64,000 nucleotides of DNA from Kocuria carniphila (GCF_004136555.1 NZ_NOIT01000001.1:1-64000), one strand, 5' to 3'. Counted from the stretch's first letter, positions 26,016 through 38,666 are shown. The notes: a model not told the origin generated them from the letters alone. Numbers and translations are program-made.

Positions 26016-26995
26016 AGCACCTGCTGACCACCGCCGACCTGAGCTACGCCGACGCCCTCAGCATTCTGGACACCGCCGATCAAATGGCCTCCGTGTCCTC
26101 ACGTTCCGTGAAGAAGCTGCCCGCCCTGCGCGGTCGCACCGTGGTCAACCTGTTCTTCGAGGACTCCACCCGCACCCGCATTTCTTTCGAAACGGCCGCC
26201 AAGCGACTCTCGGCGGACGTGATCAATTTTTCCGCCAAGGGGTCCTCGGTCTCCAAGGGTGAATCCCTCAAAGACACCGCGCAGACGCTGATGGCCATGA
26301 GCGCGGACGCCGTGGTCATCCGCCACGGTGCCTCGGGCGCACCCCAGCAGCTCGCGTCGTCGGGCTGGATCGACGCCGCCGTGGTCAACGCCGGTGACGG
26401 CAAGCACGAGCACCCCACCCAGGCATTACTGGATGCGATGACCCTGCGGCGGGTGCGCGCGCGTCGCGAGGACCGGCCCAGCACGGGCATGGACCTGGAA
26501 GGTATGCACGTGGTGATCGTGGGGGATGTGCTGCACTCCCGCGTGGCCCGCTCCAACGTGTGGCTGCTCAACACCCTGGGAGCGCGCGTGACCTTCGTGG
26601 CACCCCCCACGCTGTTGCCCGTGGGCATGGGTCACTGGCCGTGCGAGGTCTCCTACGACCTGGACGAGGTACTCGCGCAACGTCCTGACGCGGTGATGAT
26701 GCTCCGGCTGCAGAGCGAACGCATGAACGCCGCGTTCTTCCCGAGCGAGCAGGAGTACACGCGTGCGTGGGGATTGACCCCGGAACGTGTTGCCGCACTG
26801 GACGCGATGGATGCGCCCACCGTGATCATGCACCCGGGACCCATGAATCGCGGCCTGGAAATCTCGTCCGAAGCGGCTGATTCACCCCGGTCCACCGTGC
26901 TGGCCCAGGTGGCCAACGGTGTGTCCGTGCGCATGGCCGTGTTGTTCCTGTTGCTCTCGGGAGACGAGAGCACCCCGTCCCTCTCCGACAATTGA
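26012..26995 (+). CDS. pyrB: Aspartate carbamoyltransferase catalytic subunit
   Basis: A 327-residue enzyme that joins carbamoyl phosphate to aspartate. The carbamoyl phosphate site is [13 protein letters not shown], the active-site loop [17 protein letters not shown], and the aspartate-side motif [12 protein letters not shown]. No pyrI regulatory subunit is nearby, as expected in actinobacteria. It overlaps pyrR by four bases. Confidence 0.96.
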   Translation: MKHLLTTADLSYADALSILDTADQMASVSSRSVKKLPALRGRTVVNLFFEDSTRTRISFETAAKRLSADVINFSAKGSSVSKGESLKDTAQTLMAMSADAVVIRHGASGAPQQLASSGWIDAAVVNAGDGKHEHPTQALLDAMTLRRVRARREDRPSTGMDLEGMHVVIVGDVLHSRVARSNVWLLNTLGARVTFVAPPTLLPVGMGHWPCEVSYDLDEVLAQRPDAVMMLRLQSERMNAAFFPSEQEYTRAWGLTPERVAALDAMDAPTVIMHPGPMNRGLEISSEAADSPRSTVLAQVANGVSVRMAVLFLLLSGDESTPSLSDN

Positions 26996-27005
26996 AGGTG
27001 ACATC

Positions 27006-28316
27006 GTGAGTTCCTTTCTCATCAGCACTGTGAGCCCCGAGGGCTCGGACCCCGTTGACCTTCTGATCGTGGACGGCGTGATCCAGGCCGTGGGCGAGCC
27101 CGGCTCCCTGGAGACCCCGGACGATGTCACCGTGGTGGACGGCACCGGACTCATTGCCTTGCCCGGCCTGGTGGACATGCACACCCACTTGCGCCAGCCC
27201 GGCCACGAGGATGCCGAAACGGTCGACACCGGAACCCGCGCCGCGGCCAAGGGCGGTTACACCGCGGTCTTCGCCATGGCGAATTCCAAGCCCGTGGCGG
27301 ACACCGCCGGTGTGGTGGAGCAGGTCTGGCAGCTCGGTCAGGACGCCGGCTGGGCGGACGTGCACCCCGTGGGCGCCGTAACCGTTGGGTTGGAGGGCCA
27401 ACAGCTGTCCGAGATTCGTGCCATGGCCGAATCCCGCGCTCAGGTGCGGATGTTCTCGGATGACGGCAAGTGCGTCCACGACCCCGTACTCATGCGCCGC
27501 GCCCTGGAATACGTGAAGTCCTTCGACGGACTGGTCGCCCAGCACGCCCAGGAACCGCGCCTGACCGAGGGCGCGCAGATGAACGAGGGTGTCGTCTCGG
27601 CGGAACTCGGGCTGACCGGTTGGCCGGCCGTGGCGGAGGAAGCCATCATCGCCCGAGACGTCCTGCTGGCCCAGCACGTGAACTCCCGGTTGCACATCTG
27701 CCACCTCTCGACCAAGGGCTCGGTGGAGATCGTGCGCTGGGCCAAGGAACGCGGCATCAACGTGACCGCGGAGGTCACCCCGCACCACCTGCTTCTCACC
27801 GAAGAACTGGTGCGCACCTTCGACCCGGTTTACAAGGTCAACCCGCCGCTGCGCACCGATGAGGACGTCATGGCGCTGCGCGAGGCCGTGGTGGACGGCA
27901 CGATCGACGTGATCGGCACCGACCACGCTCCCCACACCATTGAGGACAAAGAATCCGAGTGGAGCTGCGCCGCGATGGGCATGACCGGTCTGGAGACCGC
28001 ACTGTCCGTTGTGCAGAAGACCCTGGTGGACACCGGAATGATCGACTGGTCGACGGTGGCCAGGATCACCTCGCGCCGCCCGTCCGAGATCTTGCGTCTG
28101 CGGGATCAGGGTGGCGCACTCGAGGCCGGCGCTCCCGCCAACATCACGCTGTGGAATCCGGCGGGGGAGACCCCGGTCAATCCGGAAACGCACGTGTCCA
28201 AGGGTCGCAACAGCCCCTACAAGGGCATGCCGCTTCCGGGCAGCGTGAGCGCAACCTTCTACCGGGGCCACCCCGTGGTCCTGGACGGAGAGCTCAACTC
28301 GCCGCTGTCCTCCTGA
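27006..28316 (+). CDS. pyrC: Dihydroorotase
   Basis: A 436-residue metal-dependent amidohydrolase that cyclises carbamoyl aspartate. Metal ligands are visible in DMHTHLRQPG, HICHLST and GTDHAPHT, and NPPLRTDED is the substrate arginine region. I chose GTG at 27006, ten bases after the pyrB stop and preceded by GAAGGTG; an earlier in-frame start would lie within pyrB. Confidence 0.95.
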   Translation: MSSFLISTVSPEGSDPVDLLIVDGVIQAVGEPGSLETPDDVTVVDGTGLIALPGLVDMHTHLRQPGHEDAETVDTGTRAAAKGGYTAVFAMANSKPVADTAGVVEQVWQLGQDAGWADVHPVGAVTVGLEGQQLSEIRAMAESRAQVRMFSDDGKCVHDPVLMRRALEYVKSFDGLVAQHAQEPRLTEGAQMNEGVVSAELGLTGWPAVAEEAIIARDVLLAQHVNSRLHICHLSTKGSVEIVRWAKERGINVTAEVTPHHLLLTEELVRTFDPVYKVNPPLRTDEDVMALREAVVDGTIDVIGTDHAPHTIEDKESEWSCAAMGMTGLETALSVVQKTLVDTGMIDWSTVARITSRRPSEILRLRDQGGALEAGAPANITLWNPAGETPVNPETHVSKGRNSPYKGMPLPGSVSATFYRGHPVVLDGELNSPLSS

Positions 28317-28355
28317 GACCCGCTCCGACCCGTATCACGAAAGGCAACCCCGTCC

Positions 28356-28853
28356 ATGTCTGACAAGCTTCTCCCCACGCTCCTCGCGATCCTGATCGTG
28401 GTGGTGCTCTTCGCCCTGGTGTGGTGGGGGTGGCGTGGCCGCATTCGACGCCAGTCGGACGTGCCCCAGTTGCCGCAGGCACCCGTTGACCTGCTGGATC
28501 GGCTCGTGACCCGAGCGGACGGCATGTACGTGGTGACCACCTACACGGCCCAGCCGCTCGAGCGGATCGCGATTCACGGCCTCGGAGTGCGCTCCAACGC
28601 TGAGGCGATCGTCGCCGAGGACGGCGTGCTGATCAACCGTCAGGGCGCTCAGGACGTCTACATCCCCCGCGAGCAACTGCGCTCGGTGGCCACCGCCTCC
28701 GGAATGGTCGGCAAGTTCGTTGAACGTGACGGCCTGGTCGTGTTCACGTGGGAACTCGGCGAGACCGTGGTCGACACCGGCTTCCGCGCACGCAACGGCG
28801 AGGAATCCCGCGAACTCGAGAACGCGGCGTCGGCCCTCGTGAACGCCCACTGA
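28356..28853 (+). CDS. Membrane-anchored PH-like protein of the pyr operon
   Basis: A 165-residue protein with one N-terminal membrane span (LLAILIVVVLFALVWWGW) and a cytoplasmic domain of beta character. It resembles the PH-like proteins encoded between pyrC and carA in mycobacteria and other actinobacteria. The role is unknown; constant position inside the operon suggests a link to pyrimidine or carbamoyl phosphate metabolism. GAAAGGCAAC precedes the ATG. Confidence 0.8.
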   Translation: MSDKLLPTLLAILIVVVLFALVWWGWRGRIRRQSDVPQLPQAPVDLLDRLVTRADGMYVVTTYTAQPLERIAIHGLGVRSNAEAIVAEDGVLINRQGAQDVYIPREQLRSVATASGMVGKFVERDGLVVFTWELGETVVDTGFRARNGEESRELENAASALVNAH

Positions 28854-28911
28854 ATCAGCTTCCGTTGCGCCCAGCGCATGTAGTTTTTCATGAAAAGGAA
28901 AGGAGTTCTTC

Positions 28912-30099
28912 GTGAACTCACACCCCCTTCAACCGTCCGTCCTGGTGCTCGAGGACGGCCGCGTGTTCCGCGGCCGTTCCTGGGGCGCTCCCGGCAACAC
29001 CTTTGGTGAGGCCGTGTTCGCCACCGGAATGACCGGCTACCAGGAAACGCTGACGGACCCCTCCTACGCGGGCCAGATCGTCATCCAGACCGCACCGCAC
29101 ATCGGCAACACCGGCGTCAACGAGCAGGACGCCGAGTCCCGCAAGATCTGGGTCAACGGTTTCGTGGTGCGCGACCCGGCGCGCCGCGCATCCAACTGGC
29201 GCTCCGAGCGCAGCCTGGACGACGAGCTCGCCGCCCAGGACATCGTGGGTCTGCAGGGTGTGGACACCCGCGCTCTCACGCGTCACCTGCGCGACAAGGG
29301 CGCAATGCGTGCCGGCATTTTCGCCGGCGACGACGCCGCTCGGCCCGTGTCCGAGCTGGTCCAGCTCGTCAAGGACCAGCCCACCATGGAGGGTCGGAGC
29401 TTGGCCGAGTCGGTCAGTATCGACGAGGCCTACGTGGTGGAACCGGCCGGTCACGGCTGGGATGGCCCGGTCAAGCACGACCTGGCCGCCGTAGACCTGG
29501 GCATCAAGGGCATGACCCCGCAGCGTTTCGCGGAGCGCGGTGTGCGCGTGCACGTGCTGCCCGCGACCACCACGTTCGAGGACATCACGAACCGCAACGT
29601 GGACGGTGTGTTCTTCTCCAACGGTCCGGGCGACCCGGCGACCGCGGATCACCAGGTGGCGCTGCTGCGCGAGGTCCTGGACGCCAAGATCCCGTTCTTC
29701 GGAATCTGTTTCGGCAATCAGCTGTTGGGCCGCGCCCTGGGCTTCGGCACGTACAAGCTGCCCTTCGGCCACCGCGGCATCAACCAGCCCGTCATGGACC
29801 TGACCACGGGCAAGGTGGAAATCACCTCTCAGAACCACGGGTTCGCCGTGGACGCGCAGGTGGGGGAGACGGTGACCGCTCCCGAATCCCGTTACGGCCG
29901 CACTGAGGTGTCTCACGTGGGGCTCAACGACAACGTGGTGGAGGGCATCCGCTGCCTGGATCTGCCGGCCTTCTCGGTGCAGTACCACCCCGAGGCCGCC
30001 GCGGGTCCGCACGACGCCGCCTACCTTTTCGACCGCTTTATCGACGTGATGGACCGGGCCGCTCAGGGCACCGCGACTCAGGAAGCAGGACAGCGCTAA
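28912..30099 (+). CDS. carA: Carbamoyl phosphate synthase small subunit
   Basis: A 395-residue glutaminase subunit that delivers ammonia to CarB. The C-terminal class I amidotransferase domain has the nucleophile in [15 protein letters not shown] and the His/Glu pair in [18 protein letters not shown] replaces the more common LGHQ, a mild variation seen in the family. AAAGGAG precedes the GTG start. Its stop overlaps carB by one base. Confidence 0.95.
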   Translation: MNSHPLQPSVLVLEDGRVFRGRSWGAPGNTFGEAVFATGMTGYQETLTDPSYAGQIVIQTAPHIGNTGVNEQDAESRKIWVNGFVVRDPARRASNWRSERSLDDELAAQDIVGLQGVDTRALTRHLRDKGAMRAGIFAGDDAARPVSELVQLVKDQPTMEGRSLAESVSIDEAYVVEPAGHGWDGPVKHDLAAVDLGIKGMTPQRFAERGVRVHVLPATTTFEDITNRNVDGVFFSNGPGDPATADHQVALLREVLDAKIPFFGICFGNQLLGRALGFGTYKLPFGHRGINQPVMDLTTGKVEITSQNHGFAVDAQVGETVTAPESRYGRTEVSHVGLNDNVVEGIRCLDLPAFSVQYHPEAAAGPHDAAYLFDRFIDVMDRAAQGTATQEAGQR

Positions 30100-33000
30100 T
30101 GCCCCGTAGGCAAGATCTGAACAGTGTTTTGGTGATCGGTTCCGGCCCCATCGTGATCGGGCAGGCCGCCGAGTTCGACTACTCGGGCACCCAGGCGTTG
30201 CGCGTGCTCAAGGACGAGGGCATTCGCGTGATCCTCGTGAACTCGAACCCCGCGACCATCATGACGGACCCCGAGTTCGCTGACGCCACCTACGTGGAAC
30301 CGATCACCCCCGAGGTGGTCGAGAAGATCATCGAGAAGGAACGTCCCGACGCCGTTCTGCCCACCCTGGGTGGCCAGACCGCGCTCAATACCGCGCTGGC
30401 ACTGGATGCGAACGGTGTGCTGGACAAGTACGACGTCGAACTGATCGGCGCGGACGTCGAGGCCATCAACCTGGGCGAGGACCGCGAGGCGTTCAAGGGC
30501 GTGGTGGAGCGCTGCGGCGCGGAATCCGCCCGCTCGGTGATCGTCCACTCCATGGACGAGGCCCTGGCCGCCGCCGAAACCCTCGGCTACCCCATGGTGG
30601 TCCGCCCGTCCTTCACCATGGGTGGACTGGGCTCCGGCATGGCCTACAACGAGGCCGACCTGCACCGTATCGCCGGCGCCGGCATCCAGTACTCGCCCAC
30701 CTCCGAGGTGCTGCTCGAAGAATCCATCCTCGGATGGAAGGAATACGAGCTGGAGATGATGCGCGACGCCAACGACAACGTGGTGGTCGTGTGCTCGATC
30801 GAGAACGTGGACCCCGTGGGCGTGCACACCGGTGACTCGATCACCGTGGCCCCCGCGTTGACCCTGACCGACGTGGAATACCAGCGGATGCGCGACATCG
30901 CGATCGCCGTGATCCGCGAGGTGGGCGTGGACACCGGCGGCTGTAACATCCAGTTCGCCGTGGAGCCGGACACCGGTCGCATCGTGGTCATCGAAATGAA
31001 CCCGCGTGTCTCCCGTTCCTCGGCGCTGGCCTCCAAGGCCACGGGCTTCCCGATCGCCAAGATCGCGACCAAGCTCTCGCTGGGCTACACACTGGACGAG
31101 ATCCCCAACGACATCACGCAGAAGACCCCGGCGAGCTTCGAGCCGACGCTGGACTACGTGGTCGTCAAGGTTCCGCGCTTCGCGTTCGAGAAGTTCCCGG
31201 CCGCGGATCCGACACTGACCACCACCATGAAGTCGGTGGGCGAGGCCATGGCCATCGGTCGTAACTTCACCGAGGCGCTGCAGAAGGCATTGCGCTCCCT
31301 CGAGCAGAAGGGATCGTCCTTCGACTTCACCAAGCCCGCGGTGGAGGCCGGCCCCAACACCGTGGCCCGGCTGGTGGAACGCACCAAGGAGACCACCATG
31401 GAGCGCTTACGCAACGTGCAGCAGGCGCTGTTGGCCGGTGCCACGGTGGAGCAGGTTTTCGACGCGACCGCGATCGACCCGTGGTTCTTGGACCAGCTCC
31501 AGCTCCTCAACGAAACCGCCGAGCTGATCCGAGAGGACCGCGATCTGCGCCCCGAGACGCTGCGCGAGGCCAAGCGCCACGGCTTCTCCGACGCGCAGAT
31601 CGGTGAACTCGTGCACCTGGACGAGGCCGTGGTGCGCGGTATCCGCCACGCCCTGGACATCCGTCCGGTGTTCAAGACCGTGGACACGTGTGCGGCCGAG
31701 TTCGAGGCGTTCACGCCGTACCACTACTCGAGCTACGACGAAGAGAACGAGATCGCCCCGCACGACAAGCCGTCGATCATGATCCTCGGTTCGGGACCCA
31801 ACCGCATCGGTCAGGGCATCGAGTTCGACTACTCGTGTGTGCACGCCTCCATGGTGCTGCGTGAGGCCGGGTACGAGACCGTCATGGTCAACTGCAACCC
31901 GGAGACGGTTTCCACCGACTACGACATCTCCACTCGCCTGTACTTCGAACCGCTCACGTTCGAGGACGTCATGGAGATCGTGGAGGCCGAACGCCGCAGC
32001 GGTGGCCTCATGGGTGTGTTCGTGCAGTTGGGCGGCCAGACCCCGCTCAAGTTGGCCGCCGATCTGAAGGCCGCGGGTGTGCCCATTCTGGGGACCACCC
32101 CCGAGGCCATCGATCTGGCGGAGGACCGCGGCGAATTCGCCCGCGTGCTCCACCAAGCCGGTCTGCGCCAGCCCAAGAACGGCACCGCCTCCACCTTCGA
32201 GGAGGCGAGTGTGATCGCCAACGACATCGGATACCCGGTGCTCGTGCGTCCCTCGTACGTGCTCGGCGGCCGCGGCATGGAAATCGTCTACGACGAGGAC
32301 TCACTGCGCCGCTACCTCGAGAACGCGACCGAGGTGAGCGCCAACCGCCCCGCGCTGATCGACAAGTTCCTGGAAGATGCCATCGAGATCGACGTGGACG
32401 CGCTCTTCGACGGCAAGGAAGTGTACGTGGGCGGCGTGATGGAGCACATCGAGGAGGCCGGTATTCACTCCGGTGACTCCGCGTGCGTGCTCCCGCCGGT
32501 CACGCTCGGCCCCGAGGTCGTGCAGCGTGTCCGCGAAGCTACCGCGGACATTGCCCGCGGCGTGGGCGTCAACGGCCTGATCAACATCCAGTTCGCCCTG
32601 GCATCCAACATCCTCTACGTGATCGAGGCCAACCCGCGCGCCTCCCGGACCGTGCCGTTCGTGTCCAAGGCCACCGGCGTGCAGTTGGCCAAGGCCGCCG
32701 CGCTCATGGGCACGGGTCGTTCCATTGCCCAGCTGCGGGACGAGCACGTGCTGCCGTCCAAGTACGACGGCGCGGACCTCCCGGTGAACACCCCGGTCGC
32801 CGTGAAGGAGGCCGTGCTGCCCTTCGCCCGCTTCCGTACCGCCGAGGGTTCCGTGGTGGATTCGCTGCTGGGTCCGGAGATGCGCTCGACCGGTGAGGTC
32901 ATGGGCATCGACAAGTACTTCGACACCGCGTTCGCCAAGGCCCAGGCCGCCGTGGGAGGGCCGTTGCCGACCTCCGGGCGCCTGTTCGTCTCGGTGGCCA

Positions 33001-33419
33001 ACAAAGACAAGCGCTCCGCGGTCATCTACGTGAAGATGTTCTCGAACCTCGGTTTCGAGATCGTCTCCACGGGCGGCACCGCCGATGTGCTGCGCCGCAA
33101 CGGCATCGAATCCACCGTGGTCTCCAAGATCACGGACGCCCCCGAGGGGGAGGATTCCGTGGCGGACTGGATCACCGACGGCAAGATCGACCTGATCTTC
33201 AACACGCCTTCCGGCGGGCAGAAGGCACGCAGCGACGGCTACCAGATCCGCGCGGCGGCCACGTCCATCGGTGTGCCGATCATGACCACGGTGTCCGAGC
33301 TCGGTGCCGCGCTGCAGGCCATCACGGCGCAGCGGCAGTACTCGTGGTCGGTCAACAGCCTGCAGGTGCACGAGAAGAACCTGCGCGACGCCGTCCTCGC
33401 CGGGGAAGCGCGTGGCTGA
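30099..33419 (+). CDS. carB: Carbamoyl phosphate synthase large subunit
   Basis: A 1106-residue synthetase making carbamoyl phosphate for pyrimidines and arginine. Two homologous ATP-grasp halves are visible, beginning [19 protein letters not shown] and [18 protein letters not shown], each with [18 protein letters not shown] or [18 protein letters not shown]. The C-terminal MGS-like allosteric domain ([20 protein letters not shown]) is intact. Length is normal. pyrF starts eight bases before its stop. Confidence 0.97.
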   Translation: MPRRQDLNSVLVIGSGPIVIGQAAEFDYSGTQALRVLKDEGIRVILVNSNPATIMTDPEFADATYVEPITPEVVEKIIEKERPDAVLPTLGGQTALNTALALDANGVLDKYDVELIGADVEAINLGEDREAFKGVVERCGAESARSVIVHSMDEALAAAETLGYPMVVRPSFTMGGLGSGMAYNEADLHRIAGAGIQYSPTSEVLLEESILGWKEYELEMMRDANDNVVVVCSIENVDPVGVHTGDSITVAPALTLTDVEYQRMRDIAIAVIREVGVDTGGCNIQFAVEPDTGRIVVIEMNPRVSRSSALASKATGFPIAKIATKLSLGYTLDEIPNDITQKTPASFEPTLDYVVVKVPRFAFEKFPAADPTLTTTMKSVGEAMAIGRNFTEALQKALRSLEQKGSSFDFTKPAVEAGPNTVARLVERTKETTMERLRNVQQALLAGATVEQVFDATAIDPWFLDQLQLLNETAELIREDRDLRPETLREAKRHGFSDAQIGELVHLDEAVVRGIRHALDIRPVFKTVDTCAAEFEAFTPYHYSSYDEENEIAPHDKPSIMILGSGPNRIGQGIEFDYSCVHASMVLREAGYETVMVNCNPETVSTDYDISTRLYFEPLTFEDVMEIVEAERRSGGLMGVFVQLGGQTPLKLAADLKAAGVPILGTTPEAIDLAEDRGEFARVLHQAGLRQPKNGTASTFEEASVIANDIGYPVLVRPSYVLGGRGMEIVYDEDSLRRYLENATEVSANRPALIDKFLEDAIEIDVDALFDGKEVYVGGVMEHIEEAGIHSGDSACVLPPVTLGPEVVQRVREATADIARGVGVNGLINIQFALASNILYVIEANPRASRTVPFVSKATGVQLAKAAALMGTGRSIAQLRDEHVLPSKYDGADLPVNTPVAVKEAVLPFARFRTAEGSVVDSLLGPEMRSTGEVMGIDKYFDTAFAKAQAAVGGPLPTSGRLFVSVANKDKRSAVIYVKMFSNLGFEIVSTGGTADVLRRNGIESTVVSKITDAPEGEDSVADWITDGKIDLIFNTPSGGQKARSDGYQIRAAATSIGVPIMTTVSELGAALQAITAQRQYSWSVNSLQVHEKNLRDAVLAGEARG

Positions 33420-34440
33420 GCAGGGAACACATCGAGCGGGTGACGACGCCGCGGCGTCGTCACCCGCGCCCGGGTCGCCCGAGGCATCGACCGCGGCCCG
33501 TGCGCCTTTCGGGACACGACTGCGCGAGGCCATGCTCAGGCACGGTCCGCTGTGCGTGGGCATCGACCCCCACCCGGCGTTGCTGGACGCTTGGGGACTG
33601 CCGTACTCGGTCGCGGGCCTGGAGAAATTCTCCTTGACCGTGGTCGAGGCGGCCGAGGGCCACGCGGCCACCCTGAAACCTCAGGTGGCGCTGTACGAGG
33701 CGTTCGGATCGGCCGGCATGGCGGTGCTCGAACGTGTGCTGAAGGAATCCCGCGAGGCCGGGGTCCTGAGCATTGCCGATGCCAAGCGCGGTGACATCGG
33801 GTCGACCATGGCCGCCTATGCGACGGCGTGGCTTTCCGATGATTCGCCGCTCGCGGCGGACTCCGTGACGCTGAGTCCGTACCTCGGGTTCGAATCTTTG
33901 CGGCCGGCCCTGGATCTCGCCCGCGAAACGGGCCGCGGAACCTTTGTCCTTGCGTTGACATCAAATCCCGAGGGCGCGAGCGTTCAGCACGTGGGAGGTG
34001 CTGAATCGGTGGCGAAGACAATCCTGAAAGCTGTACAGCACGAAAATCTTCGGAATACCGCTGCTACCTCGGTAAATAGCGTGTCGGGCGTCACAGAGAA
34101 CCGTGCCGAACGGACATCACTGGTAAATCGTGACCAAATCGTTATAAATGGTAAAAATAATACTCTGGGATGTTGCGGAGTGGTTATTGGTGCCACCGTC
34201 TCGGATGCCCTCTCACAACTGCAGATAAACCTCCAGGGCTTCAACGGCCCGATCCTTTCCCCGGGTTATGGGGCCCAGGGGGCCGATGCACACGCGGTGG
34301 CCGAGGTGTTTGGCCAGGTCAGCGGGAATGTTCTTGCTAATTCATCCCGGGGTGTCTTACGCCATGGTCCGGACGTTTCCGCATTGCGTTCAGCAATGCA
34401 GCGAGCCGGTGATGAACTTAGCGCTGCCCTTTATGGATGA
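33412..34440 (+). CDS. pyrF: Orotidine 5'-phosphate decarboxylase with AT-rich insertion
   Basis: A 342-residue TIM-barrel enzyme that makes UMP. The catalytic Asp-Lys-Asp motif is [18 protein letters not shown], and [10 protein letters not shown] and [13 protein letters not shown] shape the phosphate site. GTG at 33412 overlaps carB and follows GGGGAAG. It is longer than usual: about 40 residues between QHENLRNT and [10 protein letters not shown] are rich in Asn, Thr and Ser. The matching DNA (34021-34200) is about 48% GC by hand count, well below its surroundings. The barrel resumes in frame, so activity may be kept. A Ser/Ala-rich N-terminal extension is also present. Confidence 0.9.
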   Translation: MAEQGTHRAGDDAAASSPAPGSPEASTAARAPFGTRLREAMLRHGPLCVGIDPHPALLDAWGLPYSVAGLEKFSLTVVEAAEGHAATLKPQVALYEAFGSAGMAVLERVLKESREAGVLSIADAKRGDIGSTMAAYATAWLSDDSPLAADSVTLSPYLGFESLRPALDLARETGRGTFVLALTSNPEGASVQHVGGAESVAKTILKAVQHENLRNTAATSVNSVSGVTENRAERTSLVNRDQIVINGKNNTLGCCGVVIGATVSDALSQLQINLQGFNGPILSPGYGAQGADAHAVAEVFGQVSGNVLANSSRGVLRHGPDVSALRSAMQRAGDELSAALYG

Positions 34441-34462
34441 ATCGCTTCTCTGAAAGAGGCTG

Positions 34463-34506
34463 AAACACCACAGAAAACCCTGATCAGGGGCTATTCGTGG
34501 TGTTTA
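34463..34506 (+). terminator. Probable terminator after pyrF
   Basis: AAACACCAC (34463-34471) pairs with GTGGTGTTT (34497-34505), and an inner CCCTGATCAGGG can also fold. ACGGCTTTATT follows. The long loop and weak T-run make it a moderate terminator for the pyr operon. Confidence 0.6.
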
Positions 34507-34611
34507 CGGCTTTATTAATGTCGGGTACTTTTCCGATAGCGGCTACCCCCCAGATCCGCTACTGCAGGCGTGTGGGAGCGCACGCAGAGCAACCAGAGGA
34601 GAGAGATCCAT

Positions 34612-34926
34612 ATGGCATTACGTCCATTGACAGATGAAGAGAGAGCGCGGGCACGTGAGAAGGCGACTGCAGCGCGAACAGTGCGGGCGGAGGTGAAGAA
34701 AGCACTGCGTGAGGGCACCATGACCGTGGCCGAGGTTCTGCAACGCGGCGACAGCGATGAAGCCGTGAGCCGACTGAAGGTCACGGATCTGCTCGAAGCC
34801 ACCCCCGGAATCGGAAAGGTCCGATCGGCGGCCATCATGGACCAGATCGGTATCGCACGAACCCGTCGGGTGCGTGGTTTGGGGCAGCACCAGCGACGTG
34901 CATTGATCGACTACCTTGACCGGTGA
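34612..34926 (+). CDS. mihF: Integration host factor, actinobacterial type (mIHF)
   Basis: A 104-residue nucleoid protein with a charged helical N-terminus (LTDEERARAREKATAARTVR) and the helix-two-turn-helix ATPGIGKVRSAAIMDQIGIA that binds DNA. It is known as mIHF and is encoded beside gmk throughout actinobacteria. I chose ATG at 34612, preceded by GAGGAGAGAGA, since MALRPLTDEERA is the standard start. Confidence 0.95.
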   Translation: MALRPLTDEERARAREKATAARTVRAEVKKALREGTMTVAEVLQRGDSDEAVSRLKVTDLLEATPGIGKVRSAAIMDQIGIARTRRVRGLGQHQRRALIDYLDR

Positions 34927-35017
34927 GTCGAGATCCACACCGGCGGAGCATTCGGTGAGCAGCGGCACATTGTTGTGAACGCAGCTGTTTGATCCCATGG
35001 ATTGACCCGTTGGTACA

Positions 35018-35057
35018 GTGGCGGAACAGGTTTTCACCTGTTCCGCCACTTCTTTTT
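35018..35057 (+). terminator. Strong intrinsic terminator in the gmk leader (possible attenuator)
   Basis: GTGGCGGAACAGGT (35018-35031) and ACCTGTTCCGCCAC (35036-35049) form a perfect 14-pair stem with loop TTTC, followed by TTCTTTTT. The tail runs directly into the gmk ribosome binding site (GGAGG at 35060-35064). Thus transcripts from mihF should mostly stop here, or gmk is controlled by read-through. Confidence 0.88.
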
Positions 35058-35069
35058 CCGGAGGTCCAC

Positions 35070-35645
35070 GTGCCCGTCAAACCCACCGTCACCGTGCTGG
35101 CTGGACCCACGGCGGTCGGCAAGGGCACCGTGTCCACCTACATCCGCGATCACTACCCGCAAGTGTGGTTGTCGGTTTCGGCCACCACGCGTGCGGCTCG
35201 TCCCGGTGAGGTGGACGGTGTGCACTACTTCTTCGTCTCGGACGAAGAGTTCGATTCCATGGTGGCCAACAACGATTTGTTGGAGTGGGCCGTGGTGCAC
35301 AATTCGCACCGCTACGGCACACCTCGGCAAAAGGTGGACCAAGCGTTGGCCCAGGGCAGAAGCGTGTTGTTGGAGATCGACCTGCAGGGCGCGCGTGAAA
35401 TCAAGCGCACCCTGCCGTCCGCTCAGTTCGTGTTCTTGGCCCCGCCCAGCTGGGAAGAAATGGTGGCGCGATTGGTCGGTCGTGGGACCGAAACACCGGA
35501 GCAGCAGCAGCGACGGCTGGAAACAGCTAAAGTAGAGCTTGCGGCGCAACCAGAATTCGATCACACGGTGATCAATGACCGCGTGGAATGCGCCGCCGCT
35601 GAACTTGTAGAGCTCATGGGGTTGCCCGCCCAGACGCGGGACTGA
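35070..35645 (+). CDS. gmk: Guanylate kinase
   Basis: A 191-residue P-loop kinase that converts GMP to GDP. The Walker A-like motif is [16 protein letters not shown], where the usual Ser-Gly-Val-Gly-Lys pattern is replaced by TAVGKGT. GMP-binding residues lie in [19 protein letters not shown] and [16 protein letters not shown] chose GTG at 35070, five bases after GGAGG; a longer frame from 34989 would run through the terminator hairpin. rpoZ follows after 80 bases. Confidence 0.94.
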   Translation: MPVKPTVTVLAGPTAVGKGTVSTYIRDHYPQVWLSVSATTRAARPGEVDGVHYFFVSDEEFDSMVANNDLLEWAVVHNSHRYGTPRQKVDQALAQGRSVLLEIDLQGAREIKRTLPSAQFVFLAPPSWEEMVARLVGRGTETPEQQQRRLETAKVELAAQPEFDHTVINDRVECAAAELVELMGLPAQTRD

Positions 35646-35725
35646 CCGCTGATCACCACGCACCCAGCCCACACGGCCAGGAGCCTACCCATTACCAAGA
35701 AGTCCATGACAGGAGTCATTCACTC

Positions 35726-36169
35726 GTGAGCACGAATTACGAAGGCATCGTCAACCCGCCCATCGACCGGTTGCTCGGCAAGACCGATTCCAAGTACGGG
35801 CTGGTCATCTTCGGTGCTCGGCGTGCCCGTCAGATCAACGCGTACTACTCGCAGTTGCACGAGGGCCTGTTCGAGTACGTGGGTCCGCTCGTGGACACCC
35901 AGCTCAACGAGAAGCCGCTGTCTATCGCGTTCCGCGAGATCGACGAGGACCTGATCGAGACCACCGAGGTCGATCACGCGGGCTTCTCCGCCAACGGCCA
36001 GCTCGTGACCGAGGAAGCAGCGTCCGCTGACGTCTTCGGCGGCGACTTCTTCGCTCAGGGCACCGACGAGGCCTCCGCGCCCATGTTCTCCGACAGCGCC
36101 GAGGTGGCCCCGGAAGAAGTCGTTGAGGTCGAGGAGGTCGTCGAGACCGAGGAACCCACCGACAAGTGA
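35726..36169 (+). CDS. rpoZ: RNA polymerase omega subunit with long acidic tail
   Basis: A 147-residue omega subunit. The conserved part covers about the first 85 residues ([53 protein letters not shown]). The remaining ~60 residues are strongly acidic, ending [16 protein letters not shown], longer than most omega proteins. GTG starts the gene. Its stop overlaps the coaBC start by four bases (GTGA). Confidence 0.93.
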   Translation: MSTNYEGIVNPPIDRLLGKTDSKYGLVIFGARRARQINAYYSQLHEGLFEYVGPLVDTQLNEKPLSIAFREIDEDLIETTEVDHAGFSANGQLVTEEAASADVFGGDFFAQGTDEASAPMFSDSAEVAPEEVVEVEEVVETEEPTDK

Positions 36170-37443
36170 CGGTTCCGCACGCTTCGGGTACCCCCGTTCA
36201 CTCCCAATCGACCGCGCCGTTGCGCGTGGTCCTGGGCGTGGGCGGGGGTATCGCCGCATATAAGGCTGCACTGCTGACGCGCTTGTTCACCGAGGTCGGC
36301 CATCACGTGGTGCCCATGCCCACCGCGGCCGCGCTTGAATTCGTGGGGGCACCCACGTGGGAGGCGCTCACGGGGGAGCCGGTCTCCACGTCCGTCTTCG
36401 ATCGCGTGGACACCGTCAATCACGTCTCCCAGGGGCAGCAGGCGGACCTGGTGGTCATCGCACCGGCCACCGCGGACCTGATGGCCAAGATCGCCCACGG
36501 CCTGGCGGACGACCTGTTGACGACTACGGTCCTGGCCTCCCGGGCGCCTGTCGTGCTGGCCCCGGCCATGCACACGGAGATGTGGCTCAACCCCGCAACC
36601 CAACGCAACGTGGCGCTGCTGCGCGAGCACGGGCACACGGTCATCGACCCGGATACGGGCCGGTTGACGGGTAAGGACAGCGGGCCGGGCAGGCTTCCCG
36701 AGCCCCAGCGAATTTACGACGCCGCTCTGGCCGTTCTCGTGCACGGCACCGAAGCGGCGTCGTCGGGCCCGCTGGCCGGGCGTCGAGTCCTGATCACGAC
36801 GGGAGGAACCCGCGAGGCGCTGGACCCCGTGCGTTTCCTGGGCAATCGGTCTTCGGGCAAACAGGGGATCGCGCTGGCCAAGTCCGCCCGGGACGCGGGA
36901 GCCACCGTGCATCTGATCGCGGGACATGTGGAGACCGAGCTGCCGAGCGGCGTCGAGATCTCGAACGTGTCCTCCGCCCTGGAACTCCACGACGCGACGC
37001 GCGACGCCGCTGAGCAAGCGGACGTCGTGATCATGGCGGCTGCCGTGGCGGATTATCGACCCGTGTCGGTCGGGGAGCACAAGATGAAGAAGACCGAGGA
37101 CGGCACGGACCCCGTCATCGAGCTCACCCGCAATCCGGACATCCTGCGCGCCCTCGTGGACGATCGCAAGAACACGGGCCGCGAGCAGCTGATCGTGGGA
37201 TTCGCGGCGGAAACCGGTGACGGCGAGCACTCCGTACTGGACTTCGGCCGGGCCAAACTGCAGCGCAAGGGCTGTGACCTGCTGGTCGTGAACGAAGTGG
37301 GTACGTCCAAGGTGTTCGGCCAGGACGCGACCGAGGTCACGGTGCTGTCTGCGCACGGCACCGAGGACGCTCACGCCGCCGGCTCCAAGGCCGAGGTGGC
37401 GCAATTCATCGTGGATCGTGTGGGCCTCGAACTGGGAGTCTGA
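36166..37443 (+). CDS. coaBC: Bifunctional phosphopantothenoylcysteine decarboxylase / synthase
   Basis: A 425-residue fusion enzyme of coenzyme A synthesis. The N-terminal CoaC flavoprotein domain has [18 protein letters not shown], the catalytic histidine segment DTVNHVSQG and APAMHTEMW. The C-terminal CoaB domain begins [20 protein letters not shown], with SSGKQG and AAVADYRP, using CTP to join cysteine. A short polar stretch precedes the CoaC fold. The GTG start overlaps rpoZ. Confidence 0.95.
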   Translation: MTVPHASGTPVHSQSTAPLRVVLGVGGGIAAYKAALLTRLFTEVGHHVVPMPTAAALEFVGAPTWEALTGEPVSTSVFDRVDTVNHVSQGQQADLVVIAPATADLMAKIAHGLADDLLTTTVLASRAPVVLAPAMHTEMWLNPATQRNVALLREHGHTVIDPDTGRLTGKDSGPGRLPEPQRIYDAALAVLVHGTEAASSGPLAGRRVLITTGGTREALDPVRFLGNRSSGKQGIALAKSARDAGATVHLIAGHVETELPSGVEISNVSSALELHDATRDAAEQADVVIMAAAVADYRPVSVGEHKMKKTEDGTDPVIELTRNPDILRALVDDRKNTGREQLIVGFAAETGDGEHSVLDFGRAKLQRKGCDLLVVNEVGTSKVFGQDATEVTVLSAHGTEDAHAAGSKAEVAQFIVDRVGLELGV

Positions 37444-37464
37444 GTGGACGGGTAGTCTTGGACG

Positions 37465-38666
<1,202 letters not shown>

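Noticed and set aside
33880-33905. GGTTCGAATC resembling a tRNA T-arm
   Set aside because: It lies in frame inside pyrF (LGFESL) and no acceptor stem or anticodon arm surrounds it.
37444-37464. SAM riboswitch before metK
   Set aside because: Only 21 bases separate coaBC and metK, too short for any known SAM riboswitch.
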